From: Lineolata rhizophorae
Lineage: Eukaryota > Ascomycota > Dothideomycetes > Lineolatales > Lineolataceae
Direction of reading: 5' to 3'
NCBI GenBank assembly: GCA_010093515.1
Contig: MU001692.1
Coordinates: forward strand, 460,999 to 524,998
Length of the DNA stretch: 64,000 bases
The notes below the pieces were generated by a model, which saw only the letters and a program-made list of their open reading frames with translations, was not told the origin of the DNA and did not search any database. This document shows, in pieces, positions 20,569-32,931 of the stretch. Both the position numbers and the translations under genes were made by a program. How positions within the stretch are numbered: the stretch's first letter is position 1; each line of letters opens with the position of its first letter.

Positions 20569-23500
20569 ATGGCGTTGCCAGCTGAGATGAACAAGGAAAA
20601 CATCGACATCGCCGACGGCCTCGTCATCAACAGCAATGCGCACAGCGCCAAATCGTCGCCGGCCAAAACGCCCACTAGCACAACTAAGAAGTCGCGCAGC
20701 AAGAGCATCGGCCCCGGCGGTCTTCCATCAGATGTGCCGCTGCAGGTCCAGGGCGGCAACGAAAACCGCAGAAAAGTAATGCTCAATCCGATTCTACTAA
20801 GTCTATCTTATTCACGCGATGCTAACTTGCGTCAATAGTCAGCGCTCCACGTCACCAAATCTATCCTCTCCGGCGAAGATGAGACCAAGCGACGAGAGGC
20901 GCGGCGCAAGTCCTTAGGTAAATTGCGCTCCGGATCATTCAACGCTAGATGCCATCCATTGAGCGCAAAACACTAACAGCGCGCCGCAGCAAATCGACGC
21001 GTTTCTTTCGCCCCCGAAGCCACCCTGCACACCTGGGACGTCATCGAGTACATGCGCGACGCGACCACGTCATCATCCGCATCGTCGTCGACGCCTTCCT
21101 CGCGACGCCAATCCTCCGCGACCCAACCGGGCACTGGCGCTTCCCCCGCCAATCACGGCGACCACCCAAGTAGCGATCCACCGAGCACCCCTCCCGAACA
21201 GGCCGAGAATGATGCGCCGGGCTCCGTCGCCGAGCACTCGCCGGGCAACCAGCGCGGGCTGCACCAGCGACGAAACAGGCGCTCGGCGCGCCGTTCCTCG
21301 GGCATCCCGCCCATGAACTTTAACAACCCAGACGACGTGTGGTCGAGCAGTCCATGCACGGGGAGCAGCAGTCCACTTAGACCGGGCTCCGATGACGAGG
21401 GCGAGAATACTGCGAGGAACGCTAGCGGCGCTGAGGACGATGACGGCAGCACCATGATGAGTCTCGATGTGGGCGACGGCGATGATGTGCCCAAGGAGCC
21501 GAACGGGGACGACGACGATTCGACAGGGTCGAGCGCTCGTCTGGATGAAGCGCTTAGACAGGCGGCAGCGCAGGCGGGTACGCGCGGGATCGACTTCGAC
21601 GAGAATGGCGACATGTCTATGGAGATTGCGGCCGACGAGATCACTGCCGCGTTTCAGCCCTGGGCCAAGAAGATGGCGGGCACGCCCAAGCCTAAGACGC
21701 AGCAGCACGTTGACGCTGACCAGGAGAACGTGAATCCGTTCGCGCTGAAGACGGCGGCCGTGATGAATAGCGGCGATAGCGGAGAGGCTGGCGATGGCGA
21801 TGACATGAGCATGGATATGACTGCTGCCATTGGTAATATTATTCCTCAGCAGCAGAGCAACCAGCGGCAGCAGCAAAAGCGGCAGGAACAGGCCGGCGAT
21901 GATGACCAAGATGATGCGACTATGGAGCTCACAACGGTGGTTGGAGGAATCCAGCAACCGGCTGCTCCAGAGCCACCGACGACTGCTAACCGTCGTCGAA
22001 GCATTCTGAAGCGTCGTCTTTCCAACAACCCTGGTGCCGATGAGCAGGGCAGTCCCGCTGCGAAACGGCCGGCTACGACTGGGCGGAGGCAAAGCATGCG
22101 CACTCGTCGGATGTCTGCCGCAACTTCTACCACCGCCGATGATGGTGACGGAACGATGGAACTCACCACCGCAATTGGTGGTATCCAGTCGCAGCAGCTG
22201 CAGCCGTCGCCTGCGGAAGACCGCCGTGCTAGCGTTGACACTTCCTTTGGTGAGGAGACAATGGACTTCACTATGGTTGTCGGTGGTGGAATCAAGGATA
22301 CCGCCCCTGCTACTCAAAACGCAGCCCCGGGGCCCGCTCCCAATTCGCAGGGAAATAGTGAGGAGGATGATAAAGACGAGAACGAAGAACTGACAATGGA
22401 GTTCACCACTGTCCTCGGCGGCATAAAGAACTCCGATGAGCAGAAGCAAACGCCCCGAACCCCGCCTAGCGTGCAGACCAAGGCACTTGAGAAGCCGGCT
22501 ACACCATCGAAGTCCCCAATTCCAAAGACGTCTGCTCGTCCTTCTCCAGGCATGGTCAAGAAGGAGTCGAATCCACGTAAGTCGCCTCGCCAGGCACCCA
22601 GGAAGAGCATCCTTGTGCCTGCCACGCCTGAGAAGGCCACATCGGGAACTGAAGGTGGAAAGAGTGACGGCGCCGAGGGTCAGGCTTCAGCTTCGGAGAA
22701 CCTTCCTACTAGGACTTCTGCGCGGAAAGGCGCCGGCCAGTCCTCGACGCCAACGGGCCAAGTCCGCTTCGAACTTCCTCAGGATCCCATCGTCCACGAC
22801 TCACCGACCGTGGTGGCGTCAGAGGCCAAGACTGAGTCGACATCGCCTACGCCGATGGCTGCTCTAGAGGCTGCTCCGGAAAAGAACGTCTCGCCTCTAA
22901 GGAGGACAAATGCCTTGACGGACTCCATTAGAATGATGTCCACACCGCGCAAGCAACCCCACGCGTCTCCGTTCAAGCGTGCCACCGGGGCGACACCCAA
23001 GAAAGAGCTCACGCCACGGAAATCGGCTACGCCAAACAAGCAGCAGCTTCGCCCTTCGCCACGGAAGACCGCCGCTTCTCCTGCTAAGAAAAAGGGCATT
23101 CGCTTCGAAGAGGAGCATGCATCTGACAAAGAGAACGGCCCCGAAACAACGCATGCGGAGGAAGACGCGGAGGAAGAAGAAGTCGAGCGCATTCCCCTCC
23201 AGGAGTTCCTCAGCCTCACCAAGATTCGTTTCATGGACCTCACGACCACGAAGCGCCGACACACCACGGCCGCTAACCTCGGCGCCAGCGACGCGCTTCT
23301 GGACGACGTACCCGGCGTCCCCAGCAGCCGACCCGCTGCGGAGGACGACGGCGCCCCCAACAGCCTCGAGGCGCGCGTCATCGCCGCCGCCTGCGCCGTC
23401 CCACAGCTTGACATGTACCAGTACTCGAACCACGAGCTCAAAGCCTACATGCGCGAGGGGCGCAAGCTCGTGTCCGCCATCGAAGCAAAGGTCCTCGACG

Positions 23501-24795
23501 ACACCCCACCGCTGTTCCGCGAGTACCTGGCGGCGCCGCCGCAGGAGCGCCGCATCATGGACGCGCAGCTGCGCGACGTGCGTGCGCACGCGCGCCTCCA
23601 CTCGCGCGCCATGTGGTACGATTGGCGCAGCAAGCTGCTCGATGGGCTGCGCGACGGCATCTCGCGGACCTTCGCCGGGTTCGAGGCGGACGAGGCGGCG
23701 CTTGCGCAGCGCGAGAAGCTGCTCGACGGCGCGCTGCCGCCGCTGGCGGCCACGGCGGAGCAGCTGGAGCGCGAGGCGGCAGCGCTGCAGGCGCGGGCGG
23801 ACGAGCTCGAGGGGTGCGATCGCGAGGAGCTCGAGGAGGCGCGGCGGCGGCTCGTGGGGCTGGACGAGGAGGTCGAGCGCAAGAAGGCGGCCGTGGAGGC
23901 GCTGAGGCGCGAGCTCCGCGAGAAAGAGGAGGCGGTGGACATGGTCAAGGAGCGCAAGGTGGAATGCGCGGCCGCCATCAAGGAGGCCGACCGCGTGCGC
24001 GAGGAGTACCGCGGCTGGGACGCGGCCGAGGTCAAGGCGCTGCAAGACCAGGTCTGCGCGCTCGAGAAGCAGCACGGCTGGCTCATCACGTCGGCGACGG
24101 CGGCACCAGCCCGCACGCTAACCATGGCGTACAAGTCGGACCTGCAGCTCTTCTTCCACCCCTCCGCCTTCGGCACGCACACGTCGACGCCGACGCCCAA
24201 TGCGCCCATCTCGCTCTCCTACATCGGCGACGCGCCGTCCACGGCCGCGGGTCCGAACCCCCGGCCCCGACCCCTCTCCACCACCCTCCGCTTCTTCCTC
24301 CAGGTGCTGCGCGCCAACCTACACGCGCTGCCGCAGCACGCGACGAGCGCGCGCGCGCTGCTCGCCTTCGTGTCGCGCGGGTGGGACGCCGCGCTCGCCG
24401 TGGCCGAGGCAGTGCGCCGCCTCGAGCTAGACCACCCGGTGGACGTGGGCATCGTGGGCGATGAACGCATGCGCGCGCGGGCCGTCGTGCTGCTCGCGGG
24501 GCTGCGCACAAAGGTGCGCGTCGGGTTCGAGGTCGAGGCCGAGGCCGGGCTGGACGTGCGGGGCGAGGAGACGGGGTGCCCGAGGGCGACGCCGACGCTG
24601 AATGTGAGGGTGGGGACGACGGCTGAGGTCGTGTATGGGGAGAGGTATAAGGAAGACAAGATGGCCGAGTTTCTGTCTAGTTATGTCGGGGAAAAGGTGA
24701 GGAATCCGGCGGAGATGGGCGTTTGGGCGGATGCGGTTAGGGAACTGAGGGATAGGTTGGTCGCGAGAGGAAAGAAGGGAGCAGTGAAGCTGTGA
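20569..24795 (+). CDS. spc7: Kinetochore scaffold Spc7/Spc105 (KNL1 family)
   Basis: Three exons, 20569-20775, 20839-20917 and 20990-24795, encode 1363 residues. Joining them gives ANRRVSFAPEATLHTW, whose RVSF (residues 99-102) is the protein phosphatase 1 docking site of this family. Five MELT-like motifs follow, the Bub3-Bub1 docking sites once phosphorylated by Mps1: MDMT (about 370), MELT (407), MELT (485), MDFT (520) and MEFT (565), each followed by a short V/I-G-G-I-like tail. A long basic/proline region with SPRK-like sites follows, then a conserved Spc7 domain with coiled coil (about 740-1050) and a C-terminal tandem-RWD-like end that should bind the Mis12 complex. The protein links microtubule-binding Ndc80/Mis12 parts with the spindle checkpoint in the nucleus. 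Confidence 0.95.
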
Positions 24796-25380
24796 AGTGG
24801 GAAATGACTTTGACTTCAATGTCTGCTGGGTGTTTGGACCGGAGATGCATTTATTGATATCACGTTTGACGTCGGAGTTTTGAGTTTGTCTGTGTTGTTC
24901 ACGGTGTCTTGAATATTGCGCTACACTCAATATGCCTTGTATTGCGCCTAGATCAATATCAGTATTTCAGGTTTGCGCCAAACGTACGAATTATTGTTAA
25001 TCCAACAAAATATGTTTGCTGAAGCCTCGTGAAGTCGACGCTATTGCAGTCGTGCTGCCGCCCGGGAGTCGCGCGAGTCATGGCCCCGCTTGCAAACGCT
25101 GCAAAACGGACCCACTCATCAAACGCGGTGCGCGCCTCGCCTCGCGTCGACCGCGCGCCCTCGCCGCGACCTTCTTTCGTCCCGACCCCCGTCCTGCTCT
25201 TTCTTTCCTCCCTCTCACAGGCTCCTTTTATCCAATTCGCCCTTCACATTAGTCTGTCAACTTGATGCTTTAAAGGTCTTCTCGTGTCTCTTCAGGCACT
25301 CCTACCCTTCACCCTCACTTTCCGACCCGCCACAATATACACTAACCGTCCGTTGCTCGTCTCTCCGGCCAACCGTCGCC
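24796..25380. other. spc7 3' flank and msh6 promoter
   Basis: No gene is seen in 585 bases. The half next to msh6 is CT-rich on the + strand, typical of a 5' leader. I found no exact ACGCGT box, the cell-cycle element known from yeast MSH6. Confidence 0.45.
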
Positions 25381-28300
25381 ATGCCACGCGGCGTCGAGGG
25401 CAACGAGGTTGCCTCGACCCCTAAGCCTTCATCCGCAAAGGGAGCTAAGAAAGGCACACCCACGCTGCAGCAGCAATCGAGCGGCAAAACCCAACAACGC
25501 AGCATCCTCGGCTTTTTCGCCAAGAAGCCTGCGGCCGTACCAGCAGCCGAAAATGCGTCGTCTGCCGTGAGGTCGTCTTCTCCCGTCGAGGCCGCTGCAA
25601 GCAGCCCGATGGCGGGGAAGGGCATCGGCAATGGTGGGAAGGTGGCTCTGAGGAAGGACAGGGCGGACATCGTGACGCCGGTGCCAAGCAGCGACATTGG
25701 CGACGTCGGCGACGATGCGGTTCTGTCGTCTGCGGCTGGTAAGAGGAATGGTACTTTCAATAAGGAAAATGGTTTGCTGCCGTCGCCGGTCACGCCTTCC
25801 GGGCTGGATGGTGCTGACGAGCGTGGCGAAGAGCCTGTCAAGGACGAAGATTCGGATGCAGTCATGGCGAGTAGCCCACCTAGAAAGGTGTGAACAAGGC
25901 CCTTGTAGGAAGCCGCGTGGTACTTCGTTGACACGGATCTGCAGGCTCGAAAGTCGGTCAATTATGCCGAGTCGGATCAAGAGGATGACGAAGACGAAGA
26001 GGTTTTCCGTCCGATTTCGGCGAATACCACAAAGTCTCGAGTTTCCAAGAGGAGGAAATTTATTTCTGACGACGAAGACGAAGAATTTGGTATAGACGGA
26101 GCTGCGGACGACGTGGATGAAGACGGTATGTGTGACATCTTCCATTGCCTCGGCCCTGAGAATTGACGAACTATAGACATGGACGACTTCATCGTTCCAG
26201 ATGATTCGGATGCTGAAGTGGTACCAAAGAAGAGGAAGCGTAAGTCTGCTGGAGCTTCCAAGCCATCGAAGAAGTCTTCTTCCCCTCCTCCAGTTAATGA
26301 AGACGAGGATGGCGATCTCGACATGCCTTCTGTCTCGACCGCACAGCAGTGGAAGTTTGATCCCGCCAACATCAAGCCGAGTACTTCTTCCGCTCGCCCC
26401 AAGCCAAAGCGCGCTCCTTCGTCCCAAGAGAAGAAACCCAAGGCCCACACAACAGAACCTGAGCAGCGCTACCCCTGGCTCGCAAACCTCCGCGACGCGG
26501 ACGGGAACCCACCGGGTCACCCAGACTACGACCCGCGGACCATTTACATTCCACCTCTAGCGTGGAATAAGTTCTCTCCGTTTGAGAAACAATACTGGGA
26601 GATCAAGCAGAAGTTTTGGGATACAATTGTGTTTTTCAAGAAGGGCAAGTTCTACGAGCTATACGAGAATGATGCTACGATTGGCCATCAGCTGTTTGAT
26701 CTCAAGCTCACGGACCGCGTCAACATGCGCATGGTTGGTGTGCCTGAGGCCAGCCTCGACATGTGGGCCAACCAATTCGTTGCGAAGGGGTACAAGATTG
26801 CGCGAGTCGACCAGATGGAGACGGCTTTGGGCAAAGAGATGCGTGAGCGTGATGCGAAGCCCTCGTCGAAGGTGGTCAAGTCCACAGGGAAGGATAAGGA
26901 AAACAAAGTAATTCGAAGGGAGTTGTCTGCTGTGCTTACGGCAGGAACCCTCGTGGACGGCGGTATGCTACAAGATGATATGTCGACATTCTGCGTCGCG
27001 ATCAAAGAGTTCGAGAAGGATGATCGCCCTGTGTTCGGAATTGCCTTTGTCGATGCTGCTACCGCGCAATTTCACATCAGTGAGTTTGTGGACGACGTTG
27101 ATATGACTAGGTTCGAGACGTTCGTTGCACAGACTCGTCCTGGAGAGCTGCTGCTCGAGAAGGTATGCTGTCCCTTTCTACCGACGTACTCTACCTCTTG
27201 CTAACACAGCGCCTAGTCATGCATTTCCGCCCGTGCTCTACGCATTCTGAAGAACAATACTAGCCCGACCACAATCTGGAACTACCTAAAACCAGGCAAG
27301 GAATTTTGGGATGCTGATGTTACGATCCGCGAGCTCGATGCAAACGACTATTTTGTCTCCGAGGATGACAAGGGTGCTCAGGCTTGGCCCGCTGCGCTGC
27401 GCGAAGCCAAACAGAAAGAAATGGCTATGTCAGCCTTTGGCGCCCTATGCCAGTATCTGCGCATGCTGAAAATCGATCGCGACCTAGTGTCCCTGGGCAA
27501 TGTTTCGTGGTATGATCCGATCCGCAAGGCGACGAGCCTGGTCCTGGACGGACAGAGCTTGATCAACCTTGAGATCTTCGCCAACAGCTTCGACGGCGGC
27601 GTCGACGGTACACTCTTCGCGATGCTTAATCGTTGTGTGACGCCTTTTGGCAAGCGTATGTTACGCCAGTGGATATGCCATCCGCTTGCTGATGCGCGCA
27701 AGATCAATGCCCGCCTTGACGCCGTTGATGCCTTGCTCGCCGATCCCTCTGTTACCCAACGCTTCACAGCCTCGCTGTCTAAGCTGCCCGACTTGGAGCG
27801 TCTCATCTCTCGTGTGCACGCGGGGCGTTGCAAACCAAGCGACTTCGTGAAGGTGATTGAGGGCTTCGAACAGATTGATTACACTATGAGCCTGCTGCGC
27901 GAATTTGGCGCTGGAGACGGTGTCATCGGACAGCTCATTTCGTCTATGCCCGACATGTCCAAGATCTTACGTCACTGGAAGGACGCCTTCGACCACGAGA
28001 AGGCGCGCAAGGAAGGCCTGCTGATCCCCGCGCCAGGTGTTGAGTCCGACTTCGACGGCTCGCAGGAGGAAATTGACGATGTCTTGCAGCGCCTCGACAA
28101 GCTGCTGCACGACGCTCGCCGCCAGTTCGGCAGCTCGGCCATCTGCTTCCGTGACAACGGCAAGGAGATATACCAGCTCGAGGTGCCCATCAAGATCAAA
28201 AACGTGCCCAAGAGCTGGGACCAGATGAGCGCGACAGCGAAGGTTAAGCGCTACTACACGCCCGAGCTGCGCAAGCTAGTGCGCGAGCTCCAAGAGGCGC

Positions 28301-29422
28301 AGGAGACGCATGGGCAGATTGCGAAGGAAGTTGCGGGTAGGTTCTTTGCTCGCTTTGACGAGGACTACGCAACCTGGCTGGCCGCTGTCAAAGGGGTAGC
28401 GCACCTTGACTGTCTCATCAGCCTAGCGAGGGCGTCAGCGGCTCTAGGCACGCCGAGCTGTCGACCAGAATTCGTGGAAACGGGGAGGACAACGGTTGAG
28501 TTTGAGGAGCTGAGGCACCCGTGTATGTTGGCAAGCGTGCAAGATTTCATTCCGAATGATGTGCGCTTGGGCGGAGAGAGCCCGAACATCGATCTCATGA
28601 CCGGAGCGAACGCATCCGGCAAGTCGACGATTTTGCGCATGGTACGTACAACCACGGCCTTGAAAGCTGCAGTTACAACATAAAGATTAACCTACATTTT
28701 AGACTTGCATCGCTGTCATCCTCGCTCAAATTGGGACGCACCTACCCTGCACGTCCGCACGTCTCACGCCAATTGACCGCATCATGTCGCGTCTCGGCGC
28801 CAATGACAACATCTTCGGCGCCCAGTCAACCTTCTTCGTCGAGTTGTCCGAGACGAAGAAGATCCTCTCCGAGTCGTCGCCACGCAGCTTGGTCATTCTG
28901 GACGAGCTCGGCCGCGGGACCTCGTCGCACGACGGCATCGCCGTCGCCCAGGCGGTCTTGCACCACCTCGCCTCTCACACGGGCTGCGTCGGCTTCTTCG
29001 CCACGCATTACCGCAGTCTGGCAGCCGAGTTCGAGCCCCACCCGGAAGTCCGGGCCGTGCGCATGCGCATCAACGTCGACGACGAGGCGCGCCGCGTCAC
29101 GTTCCTGTACAGGCTCGAAGACGGCGTCGCGGAAGGCAGCTTCGGCATGCACTGCGCGGCCATGTGCGGGATCCCGGCCAAGGTCGTCGAGGGCGCGGAA
29201 GAGGCGGCGCGGAGGTGGGAGCACACGAGCCGGCTGGGCGAGAGCGTCGAGGAGGCCAGGCGCAAGAGGATCGGGAGCGGCGCCGATGGCGAGGACCAGG
29301 GGAGCTGCTATTTCCCGCTGGGCATGCAGAGCGATGTTGCGTGGTATTTGCGCGAGGATTTGGCGGAGTGGGGTGGGCAGCGGGGCCTAGAAGTGCTGAG
29401 GAAAGCAATCGAAAGCTTGTGA
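25381..29422 (+). CDS. msh6: DNA mismatch-repair ATPase Msh6 (MutS homologue)
   Basis: Five exons, 25381-25887, 25945-26125, 26177-27162, 27217-28641 and 28703-29422, encode 1272 residues. Near the N-terminus QRSILGFF is a PCNA-binding PIP box. An acidic/basic linker follows. MutS domain I starts near residue 360, with the mismatch-reading Phe-Tyr-Glu in KKGKFYELYEND (residues 388-390). The connector, lever and clamp regions follow. The C-terminal ATPase has Walker A TGANASGKST (about 1020-1029), the signature SRLGANDNIF, Walker B VILDELGRGTSS and ATHYRSLA. With Msh2 it forms MutS-alpha, which recognises base mismatches and small loops in the nucleus. All intron phases agree and joins restore conserved sequence. 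A T-tract/G-tract lies about 200 bases downstream. Confidence 0.97.
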
Positions 29423-31238
29423 AGGGCGGCAGGGTGCAGAATGTTATAGGTAAGATTGCTAGTGCTAAAGGAAGAGAGCGAGATAAGAAGAGTGTAAGGT
29501 GGATATCGATAGGAGGTACCTCTCGGTTGGGAGATGCGGTAATGGGCGGGCTGTCGGCGTGTTCCATGGCAAGGAACGTGTCACTTGTCACTTTGTTCCA
29601 AAGTCGAGATCGACCGCCATGTTTTTGTTTTTTTTTTTTTTTTGGGGTGGGGGGGTGGGGAGGGGGGGGGTTTGCTACACTTGCTACTCGAAGTTTTGCG
29701 GATTTCTCCTCCCTTCATCTTCAGTCCGGCCGGCGAGAGAGGTGTAATGTATTGCTAGCTCACAATATCTCTGGTAGAAATTACGCAAACAGGATTGGTT
29801 GTGTGCGACGTATCAGCTATGCTACCAGTATTGCACGGGCGGGATGGTTTGGCATGTTCCTTTCGCGCTGGACCGCTCAAAAAGGTCTAGCTCAGACACA
29901 ACCCCGGCCGCTATGTTATGATAGATGGAAAGGATTCAAGGCGTTTATTGGTGAACGATCCGTGATGCTACGTGTGTAACGATGAAATAACGACATGCGG
30001 TTATCACCTCGACAACTTTCTACCGCATTGCACTGCCTGAATTGCTTCTTGCTGATCTCAAGATGCCGGTTTTTCTACAATCTACTTGCCAGCCTAGCTG
30101 AGCGGCCCGAACGCCACGTATATTAATCTAATAGAATATTGTGATAGCTCGCATACAAAATTAAATTTTGCTTCTCACAGCGACGCACTTGGAATAAAAA
30201 TTGGGCAACAAAAAGGTCGTATCCGTCTTATAGCTAGAGCATATTAGGGATTGGGGATAAGACAGGTTTAGTGGCAACGGGATTTAGGACAGTTTGACGT
30301 AGTGATGTTGCTAGCCATTTTAGGACCATATCTGTAGAGGATTCATATAGAGAACGTGTTGCCTTTGCTAGTAGAGCACCGAGAAATTCGACCTCTTTTG
30401 CAGCCTTGAATTTTAAACGTTCTTACATTCTAAGTTGGAGCAGGCTACTGAAATGGTAGAAGGTAAGATAGTTTTCTCTAACTTGCTTCTTTCTGTTTGG
30501 TGGCATATTCGATATTCCGCTACATACAGCCAAAACCTTCTTATTAATGCAATTATAAGCCCACATAGTTCTGCCTAATCAAATTGTTCACATTAAGCAA
30601 GGCAGTGGCGGCAAGTTACTGTGTGTTATGTTCTTTATTGCTGCATTCTAAAGGCGTATTATGTTTACATTTATGCCAGCGTATGTAGGCAGATTCAGGC
30701 GTTGCCACCTCCTAACACAGCCAAGCATAATAAGCTCTACCTATATTTTGCTTAGACAACTTCAGCACCTTCTCCTTACGCATTGCTAGCATGCCAAGAC
30801 TTTTGTGCCTATTTCTACGCGCCTAAGTACTCCGAGCCTCTTCCTTTCTTTCTTCCACCACAACTCTCACAATACTTGGGACTTTCGAATACATCGAGCT
30901 CTACGTGCTTCAATCTCTTGAAATTCCAACACTTTGTTCCGTAGGCAGACTACGCCGGGGCGTTCTGTAGGCAAAGGTACAGTCTATATCCTCTGGAGAT
31001 AAGTTCCTTCCCAATTTCTGCCTAATCACCTTCGGCCCTACTATGGGTTTTGCGCTATTTATTGTTTTCTATTAGCCGAACTCGACCTCTTTTAACACTT
31101 ATTTCTGTTTTTTGTTCTAGGCAACAACCTTCATCGTCCAACTCACGTCTTCTACAAACCTCTACAACCTCAACCCTTCCCCTCGAAAACGCACTACGAC
31201 ACTTAGCAGCGCAGATCTTTGTCGAATCCATAATCGAA
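29423..31238. other. 1.8 kb gene-free spacer
   Basis: No gene is supported. It contains a T16 run joined to a 27-base G-rich tract (29628-29670). From about 29980 to 30800 it is AT-rich with short broken frames, less strongly TA-biased than the 6 kb repeat. The last 400 bases are CT-rich and probably form the leader of the next gene. Confidence 0.4.
29628..29670 (+). repeat. T16 tract followed by G-quadruplex-like G tract
   Basis: A run of sixteen T is followed directly by G4-T-G7-T-G4-A-G9, so four G runs of at least four are separated by single bases. That is a very strong G-quadruplex pattern on the + strand. It lies about 200 bases past the msh6 stop codon, in sense orientation, where it could affect termination or 3'-end formation. 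Confidence 0.8.
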
Positions 31239-32210
31239 ATGCCTCCAAAGGATAGCTCGATGTCGGAACGCGACATGCAGGTTCTGGCCCTTTCCTGGCA
31301 GTGTTTCACTACCCAGCCCAATGTAAGTAGTATCACACGTCCTCTGTTCTGAAACATCAGAATTTTGTATGCCACGCGGAGGTGTTTATCGTTAGCGATA
31401 CATGATCCTTTTCTATCCTCCTACTCCTCCGAAGTCGCGTCATCCTTCTAATCCTTTGTTTTCCGCCTGCCATCCTCTTCTTGTTTACACTTTCTTTATC
31501 TATCACCATAATCCACGCCACAAACGTCCATATATGCCCTCAGCACTTGAACACGCCACTACTATAATGCCACGTCACATCCGCCTACCTACGTATTATT
31601 TTCATAGCCACATGTTCCCTTCATGTTTGCAGGCTCGCATCGTACTATCCTTTCGCGCTTATCTTTCGATGACAAAATCTTGCCTTGGGTTATGTACCAT
31701 TCTAGAACAAAGCTAATGCCTAGGATAAAACAGGTTGATTACGAGAAGCTCGCGGCGCTTGCGGGTTATAAAAACAAAGAAACTGCCTCGGTCATCCTTG
31801 GCGGTATCCGTCGCAAGCTTCTAAAGCTGGCCCCTGCTCCCGCGAACGGTGCTGCTCCTGGCACCCCTTCCAAGACAGCCGCCGCTGGCACTCCCGGTAC
31901 GGCTCGGAAGCGTAAGGCTGCTGGGAACAAGGCCGATGACGACTACTCTCCCTCGAAGAAGGCCAAAGCTGCCAATGGTAAGGGCCGTGGCAAGAAGGCT
32001 GGCCCCACTCACACGCCGACGCCTGAAACAGAAGTCGACGACGATGAAGAGCATGGTGCGAAGGAGACTTTTCACCACGAGTTGGGCATCAAAATGGAAG
32101 AGCATGTGGATGACGATGCGCCGGGTGACGAGGACCCGATGTTCCCGCTGCATCCTCCCCAATTCAACCCGGATGCTTCTTTCGGCCCTGGTGGGGACAA
32201 CCTCATCTAA
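31239..32210 (+). CDS. Small nuclear-type protein, uncharacterised
   Basis: Two exons, 31239-31322 and 31734-32210, encode 186 residues. The join gives SWQCFTTQPNVDYEKLAALA, which matches a layout I recall from small ascomycete proteins: a short helix, then KLAALAGYKNKETASVILGG, then IRRKLLKL. A lysine/alanine-rich middle (PSKKAKAANGKGRGKKAG) resembles histone-tail or AT-hook-like DNA-binding regions. The C-terminus is acidic and proline-rich. No catalytic motif is seen. A nuclear, chromatin-associated role is a guess from composition. The intron of 411 bases is long for this window; its end has an AGCTAATG branch-like site and ACAG acceptor. Confidence 0.75.
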
Positions 32211-32931
32211 GAGTGCTATCTCTGGCCAGTGCTCTTCGCCACCTTGGCCATTCTTGATCATGGAGGCTTTGGGCCTTGATTTCTATTTTCCTCTTGTTGG
32301 ACACTTGAGTTATGGGTTTGAGCCTGGAACAGCTCTTGATGTGTCCTTGCTAGGTTGAAGCTGTTTCTTTGTCAGTCCATCAAGCCTGGTCTGGAAATAA
32401 ATTTTGCTGGGCAACAATAGGCTGTGGACATGGATGGAGGGTTGATACCGGGACGACCCTTCCGGAGTTTAGTGGGATGACAGAATGACTAGATTCCTCA
32501 GTTAGATCTCCGTGCGACATGACATTGTGATGCATTCAGGGTATAGTATCGCGGAACAACCGAATCAGTAATTCCTTGTCGACAGTTATCTATATCTTCC
32601 TCTAAAAAAGGGTGCACCTTCGTCCTCAATATCCACCTTCCTCCTTCCGCCGTCCGGCAGCCTTGGCCTCCCCCTCTTTGCTGCCTTTCCCTCCCGAGAA
32701 GCCCGACACCGCAGCACATGCCTATCGCGATTGTGCTTGCGAGTAAACGGCGTGGTGTGCCACTCGCAGTCTGGATAAGGATAAACGAACGAGAATGAGT
32801 CGCTATCTCTCTCCCTTTCCTGAGCGGCCTCATCTCTATCCTCCTGTTTATTCTCATCACTTTCTTCACTACTATCTTCTGTCCTAGCCTTAACGCTCTT
32901 TCCAGTACTTTCATCCATTCTGGTATTTTCA
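32211..32931. other. Convergent spacer with an orphan minus-strand frame
   Basis: No complete gene was modelled. Minus-strand DNA from about 32925 to 32586 reads as a charged, protein-like frame ending with a C-H-H-C pattern (YPDCEWHTTPFTRKHNRDRH, then LRC). It directly follows the rrn9-like stop codon in another frame and may be its last exon. Confidence 0.4.

Noticed and set aside
21073-22449. 458-codon minus-strand frame inside spc7
   Set aside because: It is the antisense shadow of the MELT-repeat region. No recognisable domain, and the sense frame is certain.
28826-29224. 132-codon minus-strand frame opposite the msh6 ATPase
   Set aside because: Antisense of the Walker B region.
29980-30800. 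AT-rich spacer as a second RIP-mutated element
   Set aside because: TA bias is milder than at 6 kb and no protein fragment is recognisable.
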